The translations under genes were made by a program, and so were the position numbers. A stretch of 64,000 bases of DNA from Hawksworthiomyces lignivorus. Its lineage: Eukaryota > Ascomycota > Sordariomycetes > Ophiostomatales > Ophiostomataceae. Positions 21,150 through 32,899 of the stretch are shown piece by piece. Location: positions 93,859-157,858 of the forward strand of contig NTMA01000095.1 in the NCBI GenBank assembly GCA_002917075.1, read 5' to 3'. Every line of letters starts with the position of its first letter. The first letter of the stretch is position 1. The notes under the pieces were generated by a model, which was not told where the DNA came from, ran no database searches, and saw nothing but the letters and a program-made list of their open reading frames with translations.

Positions 21150-23444
21150 ATGGTAGACAGAAATGACCCTACAGAAAAATACGGGGACATGCTCCAGCAG
21201 CAAAAGGCTACGCTCGAGAAAGCCAAAAAACACAAAGGACAAAGGCCGCCACCATCGATGAAACGATCTAGATGGCAGCTTGAGATGGAATTCATCAATA
21301 TGGTACGGTCGTACCTGACTGATTTTTCGAAAAAGTAAATTGACTTTCTTTAGGCGTACAGGTTGGAAAATCAAGGTTTCCAAAGCACTGGTCTTATTCG
21401 CTCAAGTTTCATTGGCGAGGCATATTCGCCCTGCACATTGTCTCTTGTAGAGCTTGAGCCAATTCGTCTCCGTGATCTTACGCTTGAAACGCAGCACCGT
21501 GGACGCCTACTTATCGTCAGAGCTTTCAGTACACCCAATCGCATGACGTCCATTCAGAACGCCGTAGAGGATGAGTTTGGCGACGTGGATCGCCTCGCAA
21601 TCTACAACCTACTTCCGACCGTCGAAGCAAATGACCTACTCCCTTCCGGCGCAGTTGTCGCCATCAAAGAGCCTTACTATAAGTCCACTGCTGATGGAGG
21701 CGTATTTGTGCGCGTGGATCACCCTTCCGACCTGGTAATTCTTAAACCGGACAATCAGCTTATTCCCCCGGCTTTTGCTACCTCTCCGCCAAGTGGCACA
21801 GAGCCATCGGCACTCGATCAGAAGGAGAGGGGTAATGCGGCATTCAAGAACAAAGATTGGCAGCGAGCTGATGATCTCTACTCAGACGCCATAAAAACAG
21901 CTGCTCTCGCCGGCGACGACGACCTCCGACAAACTTTGCAGCGGAATCGCGCTGCAACCAGACTGCACTTGGGCCGTTATGAGCTGGCTATCGAGGATGC
22001 GTTGGCTGGTATTATTACAGCAGATACTCCATCTAAAGAGGTGACGGCCGCAAACATGAAGACTCTGTATCGAGCAGGCAGAGCGTCATATGATATGGGA
22101 CTGTTTTCAAACGCGATGCAGCATCTTGAGGCAGCGCTTGAACTTGATGAACAATTAGAAGATGCTAAAAGAGAACTCGGACGGACTAAGAAGCGTCTTG
22201 GAGAACAAGAACGTGGAGACTACAATTTTTCGGCCATGAACAAATCCGCATCCAAGCGTCATACTCGACTAGATCACGCTTCTTATCTGAAAAATATATA
22301 TGTTGCTCCGGCGGGTAACCGTGGTCGCGGCGTTTTTGCCGCCAAATCGCTGAAGCCAGGAGACGTTGTTTTCGTTGAGAAGGCCTTTGACGTGGTGTAC
22401 ACAGAAGAGGGCAAAGATATGCCGATTCTGGTCAACATAAATACGAATCGTGCTTCGATGGGCGCGCATGCTCTGCTCCTCTATGGCCTTGTCGATAAGA
22501 TGCTTTGGAACCCCGTGCTTGCTAATAAGTATCTTGATCTCTATGATGGCGGAAATTTTGCTGGTAGTAAAGAAGTCAAAGTCGTTGATGGAAAAGTTGC
22601 ACTAGATACATTCCGGGTCCAGTCTATCGCCGAGTTCAATGGATTTGGTTGCCCAAGAATAAAGTCAAGCGACAAGGAAGTGAACGTGGAAGAAGAATCT
22701 GACCACAAAACTAGTGTGGGCATCTGGGTGCAGGCGTCGTACGCAAATCACTCTTGTCTTCCCAATGTTACACGGGCCTTTATCGGTGACATTATGGTCG
22801 TCCGCGCTCTAAGAAATATTCAAACCGACGAAGAAATCTTTATGGCGTATGCTACTCCAACCAAACCAATCAACAAGCGACAGAAGGATATGAGACGAAG
22901 TTACGGTTTCGATTGTGATTGTGCTCTATGTCGGGCCGAAGCAAAAGTTGACGGTTTTCTAACTGAGAAGCGTGACCGGTTATCAAATAAAATCAAAAAG
23001 TTCCTTGCTGCGAATTCCTTGAACAACAGCAATTTTCGGACTGTGTCGGCAGCGAAGAGAGCCGAAGGCAAGAAGCTTCTTGAAGCAATCCAAGAGACAT
23101 ATCCACAATCCTTGTTCGAGCATCTTCCGCACCTCCAATGCACTGAAATCGGTCTTTGGAGTGCCCGAGCCGGAGGCAGTCGAGCGAGTGATGACTGGAA
23201 GAAGTTCTTGGGTGTCCTACGGGACACAGGAAATTTCGTTACTATCCAGGGAAGCCATGTGAAGGTTGACCGAGAATTTGCGATATCTACAGAGATAGCT
23301 GTCCATGCTGCTATGTACGTCAGCCAGGCCTTTGCTGCTATGGGAAATGGGAGTGTTGCTTCCGCCCTCAAGGCTCTGGCAAAAGAATGGTATACCATTC
23401 TATATGGCACTGATGATGGCTTTCATGCTATATTTGAAGATTAG
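21150..23444 (+). CDS. TPR and SET domain protein (putative lysine methyltransferase)
   Basis: Fungal protein with an N-terminal TPR repeat region and a SET domain, similar in layout to SMYD-type methyltransferases; it would methylate lysines using S-adenosylmethionine. Two exons, 21150-21302 and 21354-23444, encode 747 residues; the 51-nt intron (GTACGG..TTTAG) is phase 0. TPR-like helices lie at about residues 200-335, beginning ALDQKERGNAAFKNKDWQRA. The SET domain starts GRGVFAAKSLKPGDVVFVEK near 374. It carries the insert typical of SMYD-like proteins, NHSCLPNVTRAF near 515 (the cofactor and catalytic NHSC motif), and EEIFMAYATP. A post-SET cysteine cluster DCDCALC follows at about 575. 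The invariant residues look intact. Substrate not deducible. Confidence 0.9.
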
Positions 23445-23864
23445 CGTCGTTCTTTGACTTCCACAGCTACGAGGGCTAAAACACAGGATTGCCTGTTTAT
23501 TAGAGGAACAAAATTCGCTCCTTCGCACAACTAACCTCACCGAGGTTGATCACTGCCTGGCTTTGACCCATAAGATGTCTTTTTCTTCACTTACTTTTTC
23601 TATTATATTATTTCTTCTACTCCCTTTTTTGGTGGGGTCGGCCGAAAATATAGTCTGGAACTAGCTGAAGCCTCTCATGCTAGTTCACGCAAACGGTCGC
23701 TTTACTTTGTGCATCAAATTTGGCAGATCCCCGATCAGTTTATGCGAATATATTCATGTACTATGGGCCCCAAATCTCATAAAAATTCATTTCTGAGACA
23801 CCGCGAACTGCCTCAGAGACAACACGATCAACGTAGTAGGTATGTAATCAAACTTGTAAAAATC
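23445..23864. other. Intergenic region between convergent genes
   Basis: 3' flanks of the SET gene and the second flavin monooxygenase. Pyrimidine-rich. No gene. Confidence 0.5.
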
Positions 23865-25786
23865 TCAGTCCTTCTTGTCATCGCTAGCCGGGATTTGCTT
23901 CACCAAATTGTTAATATGGATGATTTCATCTCTGGCCCCCTCCCACGTTTTCCGCTTTCCCGTCTCAAAATATCGAAATGCATGTGCCGTCTCCACGCCA
24001 TGATTCATTAACCAGCTCATCTTGGGGTCGCGGAAGAAGAAAAGCCAGCCCTTCCAACCCCATCCAAGATTCTCCATACCCGTTCCTGCTGCCTTGTGAA
24101 GAAAATCCTGGAATTCCCACTGTTTTACAGCGCTGACATCTGCATCGTTGAACCGATACCACCTACCCGCAACCCATAGCTGGTCCACATCGATCTGGCG
24201 TTCCATTTCCGCTCGCGATGGCAGCATATCGGCACTGACGCCACGCCAGATGTTACTAATGGCCATCGAAGTGACATCAGCAAAGGAGAAACCGTTATTC
24301 TTTCCAAAAGCAGAGTATGCGAGAATGGCAATCGAGTCCGCATAGGCCGGCGGGAATATGTTCTTATACAGGCGTACAATGGGTGGACCGCCATAGGCAT
24401 GGCCGGCGTCATCGGTGGCTGGCCGGCTTGTCTCGACAAAAGGAGTCAAGCTGAAGTCAGCCTTATATCCGGTACAGCATAGGACGACGTCAATGTCTTC
24501 GAGGACTGTTCCATCGGTCAACTCAACGCTCTTCGCGCTTAAGAACCGCTTGATCCCCTGCACCGAAACAGCTGATCCGTCCCTTAGACATGGCAAGATG
24601 TCCTCGAATGCTACAGCTAGGGATAGTTGAAAGGGAGGCGCATCTCCCGGGATGCGCCACTCGGGCTCCAGTTTGCCGTGCTGCTTCATCATATGACGAA
24701 GTGCCACACTGGATAACTTTGCTGCGGCTACGGGAAAATATTTTTGTAAGAGATGAGAAAGTCCTCGCCGTGTGTAGTTTACTAAGAGGTCGACTGGCCG
24801 CCCGTTCATTGTTCGTTTTACAAGCCACGCCCCACGTCGGTGAGAGACGTAGACTTTAGAAGCAGTGGCCGTGATGAGAGGCATTATTTGGCATGCGGTT
24901 GCGCCCATGCCGACAACGACGACCCTCTTTCCTTTCAGCGTTTCAGCGCTATTAAGAGCTTGTTAGTTACCTGAAATTCCTTTCACAAAGATGGGGAATC
25001 GATCAGAAGACAAAGGACCCACTCTCTGAACTGCTGAACATGCGAAATCTCGCCCTCGAACTTGCCCTGGTCTTCGAAAACAGGCATGCAAGGAGCGTTC
25101 TGATAGCCATGACAGAAAACGACCTTATCAAATTCCCTGGACTCTTGCTGCCCAGCGCAGATCATATCAACTCTCCATTTAGAGTCATCAGGCGTGCGGG
25201 TCACTTGTGTAATTTTTGAATCAAAAACGATATGGTCATAGAGACTGAAATGCTTGGCATAGCCCTCGGCAAAGTCTTGGAATTCCGCCTGATCCATAAA
25301 CATCGAATACTCTGCGGGAACTTGTTATTTACTGCAACTCCATTTTCAATCCATTATTTCATACAAGTGCACAAAAATTTCTGAAAAACTTACTATCGGG
25401 CATCGGATAGTCAGTGTAGCCACACGTATATTTACTGATGTTGGCCGATGTGCCTTCGGATTCTTGTTAGACGAGGTACTAGAGCATCTTCTGGAGTATC
25501 GGGTCATGCTCACTCGGCAGAGCCGTAGTCACAGTTTTGTCTTCGGTATACGACCAGAGACCACCGACACGATGACGCCTTTCGAACGCTGTCGCATGGA
25601 AGCCATCTTCGAGCAACGTTTTCAGTGCCGAGAGGCCAGTGGGACCTGTCAATTAGTTCCCGTTAGTCTGTGATAGCTAAAGTCCTAACAAAAACCCGGT
25701 AAGGCATCCATCCAGACTTGCTCACCAGTGCCAATCACCGCAACTTTAGTTGCCGACAGCATCTTCATATCGTCGGCGTTTTCCAT
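23865..25786 (-). CDS. Flavin-containing monooxygenase, second copy type
   Basis: FAD/NADPH monooxygenase, longer than and clearly different from the one at 3.3-5.1 kb. My five-exon model (25786-25726, 25645-25514, 25453-25394, 25311-25023, 24948-23865) gives 541 residues, with every phase matching and GT..AG at each intron. The N-terminus reads ATKVAVIGTGPTGLSALKTL (FAD motif), then ERRHRVGGLWSY, and YTDYPMPD in the third exon, all typical of fungal FMO-like proteins. FEGEISHVQQFR is the FMO signature region; here the usual HS..F appears as HVQQF. The NADPH motif is KRVVVVGMGATACQI near residue 190. CCTGYKADF is the C-terminal TGY element. Its short exons make it easy to mis-annotate. The substrate is unknown. 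Confidence 0.88.
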
Positions 25787-26434
25787 GTCCTAATAGCTAT
25801 ATCATCGCGGTTGATGTTTTGAGAGAGTTGAGACACGTTTAAATCGTGAGAAGCGACACGGTTCATTAATCTACGAGTATGACCCTGTAATTATTAGCGC
25901 TTACGTTAGATTAAGGTGGAGCGCCTTAAATATGATCTACGTGCACTGCCTGATTGGAGAGGAGGGTTGAAGGGGCACGGACGAGAATGTTTGACGGTCT
26001 TCTAGCACTGGATCCCGTTAGACAACAGCTAAACGGCCATGAAACAGGCGAGATCGGTATATAACTATATAGATGGCCTAGTTTTAAATAAAGATATAGA
26101 TTGGAAAAAGAGCGTATCTGCATAGAAGATCCAAATTGAGAGGCTGGAATTCATATGAAACTACTATTCCTGGGGGCCTTTCATAAAAATTGGTATCTAA
26201 CTGCTAAACAAGAGATGGTGGCGCATAAACAACCGCCGACTTGGACAAGCTTTATGGACTCTGCAAAGCTTAATTCAGTGAGCTGTGGGGGGAAGGCGCC
26301 CTGTAGAGACCTTATGGGTTGCAAGCACACCTCTGCCGAAGGAGTTTCTCAAGGGAAAGTTTCGCCCTCTAACCAAATAAATGGAGCTTTTGTTAAGTGT
26401 TGCCCCTGATAGGCCACTGCGTAAAGATTAGTCC
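25787..26434. other. Intergenic region
   Basis: Promoter of the second flavin monooxygenase plus an unassigned stretch to the relic at 26.4 kb. No gene supported. Confidence 0.45.
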
Positions 26435-26695
26435 ATGTGCGCTCATGCCACGGTACCTCAGAACTCGACAGCTTCTCGCAACGCGTATGAAATATCCCTT
26501 TATCCGAAATTTATCCTGCTAGTGGTCTGCCCTGCTTTGGTTACTATTCTGGTCATTGGGGGCCTAAGACGTAACAAGAATGGCAAGTGGCAGTTCAAAG
26601 GCTTATCAAAGGGCTGCTAGAACAATCCTGCAATGCACCGCTGGGTGACATGGAGCAACCGATTTGGAGGGCTTATCGCCGGGGTATTTGCACCG
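26435..26695 (+). pseudogene. Relic of an unidentified membrane-anchored protein
   Basis: An ATG at 26435 opens a frame with a hydrophobic stretch (KFILLVVCPALVTILVIGGL) followed by a basic segment. It hits TAG at 26618, after GLSKGC, and then continues in the same frame with a coding-like run (NNPAMHRWVTWSNRFGGLIAG) up to a GTAAGT donor at 26696. A CAG-to-TAG change would explain the stop. No continuation exon was recognised. I cannot name a family. Confidence 0.35.
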
Positions 26696-26870
26696 TAAGT
26701 AGGCTCCTCAACTCTTCGTAATATGTTCTCTTTATCCTTTCTTTATACTCCGTAGGTGCAAAAGGGAATAAGCAATGAATGCCGTAAAAGCAGTATTATT
26801 ATTAAAAATGACTGCTCATTACAGTAAAGTTTCAGTTCAAGGTTGGTCTCTGAAAAAGCCCTCTAAAACT

Positions 26871-27883
26871 CTAGAGTCGGATCCTCCCTGCAGCATCCTG
26901 TCTTTTCTCCAACACACAAACCACAAACAGGACAAGAAATCCAACACCAGTAAAAAAAAAGGCCACATGCGTGTTGATCGCGCCGTAAAGAGCGGAGAAG
27001 CTTTCCAAAAAGCGGCCAATCTGCTGGAAGTCACTTGCCTGCATCCACACGATGGACGACCAGCTACGCGCTGTCTGCATTGCGGCCAAGAGAACAAATG
27101 CCACTGCTTGCATGGCTAGAGATACAAGGCTTAACGTGCCAGAGTGATGCAGTGCGCGGACGGTCTTGACCTGGTACACAAAAGGTGAGACCAAAAAATA
27201 CGTATTGGCCAGCAACAGGAGCATCCTCCAAATACTGAGGCCGAACACGTACACGATGAACCAGAGGTCCGTTAGTTCGTCTGGGTCAAACCAAGGATGT
27301 TCGTTTAGGACGAGAAAGGCAAAGGATACGGAGAGAACCACTGTAGCTGTGGCTCCGAAAGCGATCTGGCCGGCCCGTGAGGAGGGGCCAAAGAGATCCG
27401 GCGATGACGTCTCTACTTCGATCAGTAGTTAGCTAGGAGCCATGTGGCTACCGCGACAACGGACGTAGAGGCCGACCAAGGTCATAGCAGCCACAAATTG
27501 TATGATGCATTAGATAATGCCGAGCAGGGATGACAATGCTTTCCAACCTGTGTATAGTCCACCGTTAACACAGTTGAAGGCGTTGTAAAACATCGGATGG
27601 CAGACCCGCAGCGCTAGCGTAAAGACTGAAAATAAGCCGTGGAAGAGGATGTACGACGATGAAATACCATATGTGCCGTGTGCGATGATGATGATATATT
27701 GTGGAACATATGCGGCAACGATGAAGAGGCAGAGAAGTCTAAAGACGTCAGCACCGATGTTAGCTAGTTGTTTTTAGTGAGACAGACGTAAAAGGACAAG
27801 GCTAAATCTTACGCTTCCACGACCGTGCGTGACAAGGACTGGTAAGAGACTTCATAGTTGTTGCATCACTCTGGATCGCCCAT
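26871..27883 (-). pseudogene. PQ-loop-type integral membrane protein, pseudogene with three nonsense codons
   Basis: Two exons, 27883-27813 and 27738-26871, join in frame (GTAAGA..TTTAG) to 313 codons, but three stops interrupt them: TGA at 27868-27866, TAA at 27512-27510 and TAA at 27431-27429. The spliced text is otherwise continuous with about seven hydrophobic segments. AAYVPQYIIIIAHGTYGISS resembles the PQ-loop motif (proline-glutamine followed by GISS) of lysosomal/vacuolar transporter-like proteins. The downstream part LLLLANTYFLVSPFVYQV to the natural TAA is uninterrupted. Each stop can arise from one C-to-T change (CGA or CAA), two of them in a CpA context, as produced by repeat-induced point mutation. 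Function is therefore probably lost. The family assignment is tentative. Confidence 0.65.
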
Positions 27884-28434
27884 TGCGTTGACGTTTGCTT
27901 TGAGTTGTCGTTGAATCAGTGGCGATGGCGACGGCGACGGCAGTGGATCGCGTGTGTTATTATGACGAAGAACAAAATAATACCGATTTCAATGAAAGCT
28001 GATTTGTGAAATTCCTCCAATCCAAAGACCGGGCGTGCTGGATACCTAGGGCGGCAAGATGCTGCTGTGCCGCTTTCATGTGCCTCTCTTCTCCTTTCCC
28101 TCAACCAACAACATCGCACGTTTCAATGCAACCTCTACACATTCTACAATAATGGTCTCCGGTCGCACTAGGTACCTGTTACATCTTTCATTTTCTTATA
28201 TCTGTCCTACACCAATACGCTCTTTATCGCCCAGACCATCCTGTCTTAACAGAAACAAATATGGCTACATATATGATTAGTCGGATGGCCTAGAGCCTCC
28301 TACCTTTTGTTTCGGGGTTACGGTTGTCTTGGCAGTTCGGTTGAGCCGAGGAGTCTGCCCGCTTCGCTATCATTAATTACGTGTATTTTTTATCATTTCA
28401 TATTTTGAAAACAAAGTCTAATGGTTTATATAGA
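27884..28434. other. Intergenic region
   Basis: Promoter side of the PQ-loop pseudogene and 3' flank of the amino-acid permease. Nothing recognised. Confidence 0.5.
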
Positions 28435-30373
28435 CTAAAATATCGATGTAACAACGTCGTGTACTTTGGCTTTCCAGCCAAGCTGTGGTTTTTCAATGTC
28501 CTCGACATGGTATGTGTCCGTTTCGAGATCCATATCGTCCAGACGAACTGTTTTGGTCCTTTTAACAAATTTCCAACCCAAATACATGACCAGCATAATA
28601 GGCAGCTCGATGTAATAGCTAACAAAGCTGACTCCATCAAAACTAGGGCTGAAGCAGCTCCAACCTTGGACTAAGACAATGACAATGTTAAAAAAGACGC
28701 ACAGGTACGGACCGACCGGATATGTCCAGTTGCGGAAGGGCAGTTGGTCCGTTTTTCCTTGGCGTTTGAGAGCAGAGCGAAAACGAATTGATGTGATGCC
28801 AATAGAGATCCAGCTCAATTGGTTTGATACGCCCACGAGACTATCGCATAAGTCAGCCGTCCGTCATGTCAATAAGCAATGTACTGGGGCGGGGACATAC
28901 TTCTGTAGCCAGTTCCATAGCTGGCCAGCACCAATAAAGCTCGAACCAAAGCAGAGGCCACTAACAAACCCAGTAAATAAGACCGCCACCCAAGGTACAC
29001 GGTTACGATTTAGCTTCGCGAAGGGTGACGGTGCATGGCCTTCGACTGCGAGGGTGTAGAGGAGACGTGTCCCCGCAAACAAAGCATGATTTCCAGCCGA
29101 TAGGACACTCGTCAAGATAACAGCATTAATGACACTGCCAGCGGCATGCGCGCCTGTCATTTGGAAGACAATGGTGAAGGGAGATGTGGTGGTTTCTTTG
29201 GAGCTCAGGTTCGGATAGTTGTATGGAACATTGAGACCAATGAGCAGGATGGATAAGACGCTAAACCACACATAGGGTTAGACTATGTCGGGATCAAAAG
29301 CGTGTTGAAACTGCGTACTAGAACAGGAGGATTCTCCAAAACACGTTTTTGACAACCCGCGGGAGATTCCGTGCGGGATTCTTTGTCTCGCCGGCAGTGA
29401 TAGCAATGGACTCGGTGCCGCCATACGCGAAAGAGGCAGTGACAAATACTGAAGCAAAGCCGCCGATGCCACCGACGAAAGGAGCCCCGGGTATCCGCCA
29501 ATTTTCGCCGCCAATATAATGATGGCTCAAGTTGGCACCGCAGTTTACGACTATGCTCATGATAATGAAGACCTGATGCAAATGTGTTAAAAGACATGTC
29601 TGGTATCAAGAAGAAGTATCTTGCTTCGGTCCACAGCGTACAATAATAGTGATGACTTTAAGAAGGCTCAACCAGTACTCGAGCTATAGTGAAGGGAATG
29701 TCAGCACCACGGTTTAAAAATCAAGCTAGTCCGTCGAATATAAGTACCTCGCCGTAGGCCGCAACGGTCGCAATGTTGATGCCGATCAAGATTGCCCAGA
29801 AAATGAGGCTAAGAGCCCAGCCAGGAAATTTGTCTGTGGTTGTCCAGTATTCAAGGACAAGCTGAAGTGCAACGAGATCTGAGGCAGTGGATACGGCGTC
29901 GTTGAACCAGTAGTTCCACGTCAGCGCGAACCCGAATGCATCGTCAACAAAGCGCCTAGATACGCATTAGATTCACGCGATTTGAAGTTAAAAGTTGACA
30001 TCCAACGCAGATCGGTTGTTGGACGTCGTATCGTCTCTCACCCTGCAAATGTGCAAAAGCTTCCAGCTACTGGGATGTAGGCGGCCATCTCCCCTAAACT
30101 GAGCATGGTGACAAACACAATCGCACCTACGATGATGTAGGCGATCAGGATCGAAGCCGGTCCGCCGGTGGCCAGTGATTTACCGGTACCCAGAAAAAGG
30201 CCTGTTCCAATAGTGCCGCCGATAGCAATCATCTGCACCTGGCGCGCTGAAAGCGCACGTTTGAGACGGTCTTCGTCGACATTGCGGGTATGGAATTGAG
30301 CCTCAGCGGAGGCAAGATCGCCACCGGCTTTGTCGTTCAAAGGCTTCGGCGATTCCTCCGCCGAGAAAGCCAT
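28435..30373 (-). CDS. Amino-acid permease (YAT/AAP family)
   Basis: Plasma-membrane proton symporter for amino acids with about twelve transmembrane helices. Six exons (30373-30042, 29955-29748, 29683-29642, 29572-29319, 29260-28901, 28840-28435) give 533 residues; all phases match and the fourth intron has a CTAAC branch point. The N-terminal cytosolic tail is followed by LKRALSARQVQMIAIGGTIG and TGLFLGTGKSLATGGPAS, the signature of this family, with the GTGLFLG substrate loop. TWNYWFNDAVSTASDL, ASFAYGGTESIAITAGETKNP and GLNVPYNYP are also characteristic. The gene looks intact, although two intron read-through stops near 29.3 kb could mislead a simple ORF search. It could serve amino-acid uptake along with the nearby amine metabolism genes. 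Confidence 0.95.
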
Positions 30374-31442
30374 TGTTGCCGTGCAAGATCTGAGAAAGGT
30401 GGTAGGAATGACGAATGCAACCGGGGGAGGATAAGAGATAAACGAAAGAGAAGATATGCGCAACGGGATATACGTCAGATTGAGCCGATAGTTCTATGCT
30501 CAACTGATCTCGACTACGTGCGGGAGTTTATCCATCCGCGCCTTTATTTACGTTCTACACTACGGGGCCAGCCTATTTATATGTGGCAATGAAATATACC
30601 GTCACAAATGTGGTACCGGGATTGAAAAAAAAAAAAAAATGAAAAAAAAAAAAGCTTTGTACGTCGTAAGTTGGTATCGTAAGTTGACCTCATAAGCACT
30701 GCTAGGACCTGCCATCGCCCCAGGGAGTACTTTACGAGCAAATAAGTGCACAGTTTGATTTTTGGGGGGCGACTAGCATGCCTGTGAAGGGTCCAGAAAT
30801 AGAAGGTGCAAAAGTACCTTTTAAGGCCCTCAATTATCGCTCTGCCCGCCAAAGGCTGATCTCGTGCCTTACCTTTTACATATTACGTTTAGAAACAAAG
30901 AATTTCCCCAACCAGAGCAAATTCTTCAAGCACGTCATTGCCCCTGTTTACTCGCCAGGCTTAAATTGGGTGACCATTCCGCCGATCCAACGCGACATTT
31001 GGTGCTCTTTTCTTCACTGTATGCTGCCAAAACAGTGTCTAGGGATTTTCGTCTCTTTTCGGGGTTTGTGCCATATTCTTTCAAGGAAGCACTGCGACTC
31101 CATACCTCTTCCGAGTCGCCATCCAGAAAGCAACGCATGATTCAGCAACTTTACTTCACAAGTCAGCCTTTGTGCTTTCCAGGGCCGGCAGTTAGCCCCA
31201 CAGGATACTCCCAGACGCGACTGGGGACCCTATGCTTACAGGAAGTCTAGAAGCAAGAAGCTATTCTGTACCCCACAGGCGAAACTTCTAATGTATTTTT
31301 AAACCTCCCCCTAAAAGGAATGAAAAGCTATGTGGAAGTTTTAAAACATTCGTGCGGTTTTAATACCACAGAACGTGCCACAAAAAGAAAAGACGATTAA
31401 TAGATTGGCCAATTAAAGGACAATTGTGGTCTATTCCTAAGG

Positions 31443-31467
31443 CCCCCCCCCCCCCCCCCCCCCCCCC
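31443..31467. repeat. (C)25 homopolymer
   Basis: Twenty-five consecutive C. Its true length is uncertain because homopolymers of this size are often mis-sequenced. Confidence 0.85.
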
Positions 31468-32740
31468 AAAGACATTTGACTCGTAACAATTCTCAGAAAG
31501 CACGCCAGCATGAAGGAACGAAAGACGTGCCTCTATTTTCTCGGCGTTGCCGATTGAATGCACGTACTAGCAGCCCTGCGCAAAATGAAATACATCTAAG
31601 GCGGTTATTGAGGTATCCACCAAGGAGTCGGGTGTGCCCGTTGAGGCGTCTCTTTTCCATGTTCAATTGAACAAGGCTGGTGAGGCAAATCTTATATCGA
31701 CTCTCCTAGGTGAATGCTAATTGGGGGTCAATGTCACTTTACTACAATACTTTGTACCATAGGATTTTTTACACTTTGAGTAGCATTGCCGAGAGAGAGC
31801 GCACTCCCAGAGCGGCAATTTGTTGTTGCCACAGCTGCCTTTGCGTGCTCTGCATGGAAGGGAAATTTTTATGTTATGATGAAATTATCACCTCATAAAA
31901 GAAGACAGACACTAAACTTTAAAGTGATAGCTATACAGATTTTCTACATACCTACGTTGTCGGCACCCGGAAACATAATTCTAGTAGTGCCGTTTGTGAT
32001 GTACACGTCGCATTTATCTAAAGATCTTATAGAGAGCTTCAAAGTTAACAAAAATAGTATCCTATATGGTCGCCTCGGCCGATACACGTAGTTAGTCAAA
32101 CAGTAGTAGAGACGGTCAAAGACTCTGATCGACTACAAATACTATTGGTCAGCCACCTGCCTCAGAGGATAGATTATCTGGAGCTTTCCGGCGTCGAGAC
32201 ATGTCAGGTATATAATAAATATAATTCTCTGTGGCCGAAGATATCTAAGTGTTTGTCGCCAGCCTGGTTGTCCTCTGTAGGGGTTGTTGATATCTGTTTC
32301 ACTGTTAGAAGGAAAGCAGCAAGGTATTATATCCGTATTCTGTTTTTATTAAGGTGTACCTTTCGACACGTACCAATCTCATCCTAGTCTGATTGTTAGA
32401 GCTATCATCTTAGTCTTAAAATAGTTTGACATAAGCGACCGCATACGCTACTCTGATGGCCATGGCTATCCTTGGTCTTCTAAACAATGATTGCGCTTAA
32501 CAATTATTGTCGCATGTTTTTTGCAGTCTGGGGAACTGGAATTCGCACAATTTACCCAAAATACCTTGGAAGCCCAACGAATTGACAAATGAGAAGAAAG
32601 CAAACCAATGCCGTCACATCCATGGGCAGGCAGGATATATATCCAGAGACTGAACTGATCATGAAAAGGTGGCTTGCGCCATCGCGGGAGCTGACAAATT
32701 GGAAGATGCGGAGACGCACCAAAGCTTAGAGCCGTCGCCA

Positions 32741-32748
32741 TATATAAA
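32741..32748 (+). promoter_or_regulatory. TATA-box candidate of the Gal80-like gene
   Basis: TATATAAA about 150 bp before the ATG at 32900. Confidence 0.4.
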
Positions 32749-32899
32749 TTAACAAGCACGACATCATAGAGAAAAGTGAAAGAGTGCATCAACAATCAGA
32801 TACTCTTTCATTTTTGACTGCTGCTTAGGGGTTCGTGATCAGTCCTATTCTGACTTCCACTTCTTTATAGCAATATCGCATCATCAACTGCTCTGCGCT

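Larger units (their letters stand above)
30374..32899. other. Long intergenic region with homopolymer tracts
   Basis: 2.5 kb without a credible gene. It contains an A-rich tract at about 30625-30653, a run of 25 C at 31443-31467, and at its right end the promoter of the Gal80-like gene. The ORFs here are short with no family resemblance. Confidence 0.55.

Noticed and set aside
29260..29330. Apparent stop codons in the amino-acid permease
   Set aside because: They lie in an intron with GTACGC donor, CTAAC branch point and TTTAG acceptor; the joined text matches the family.
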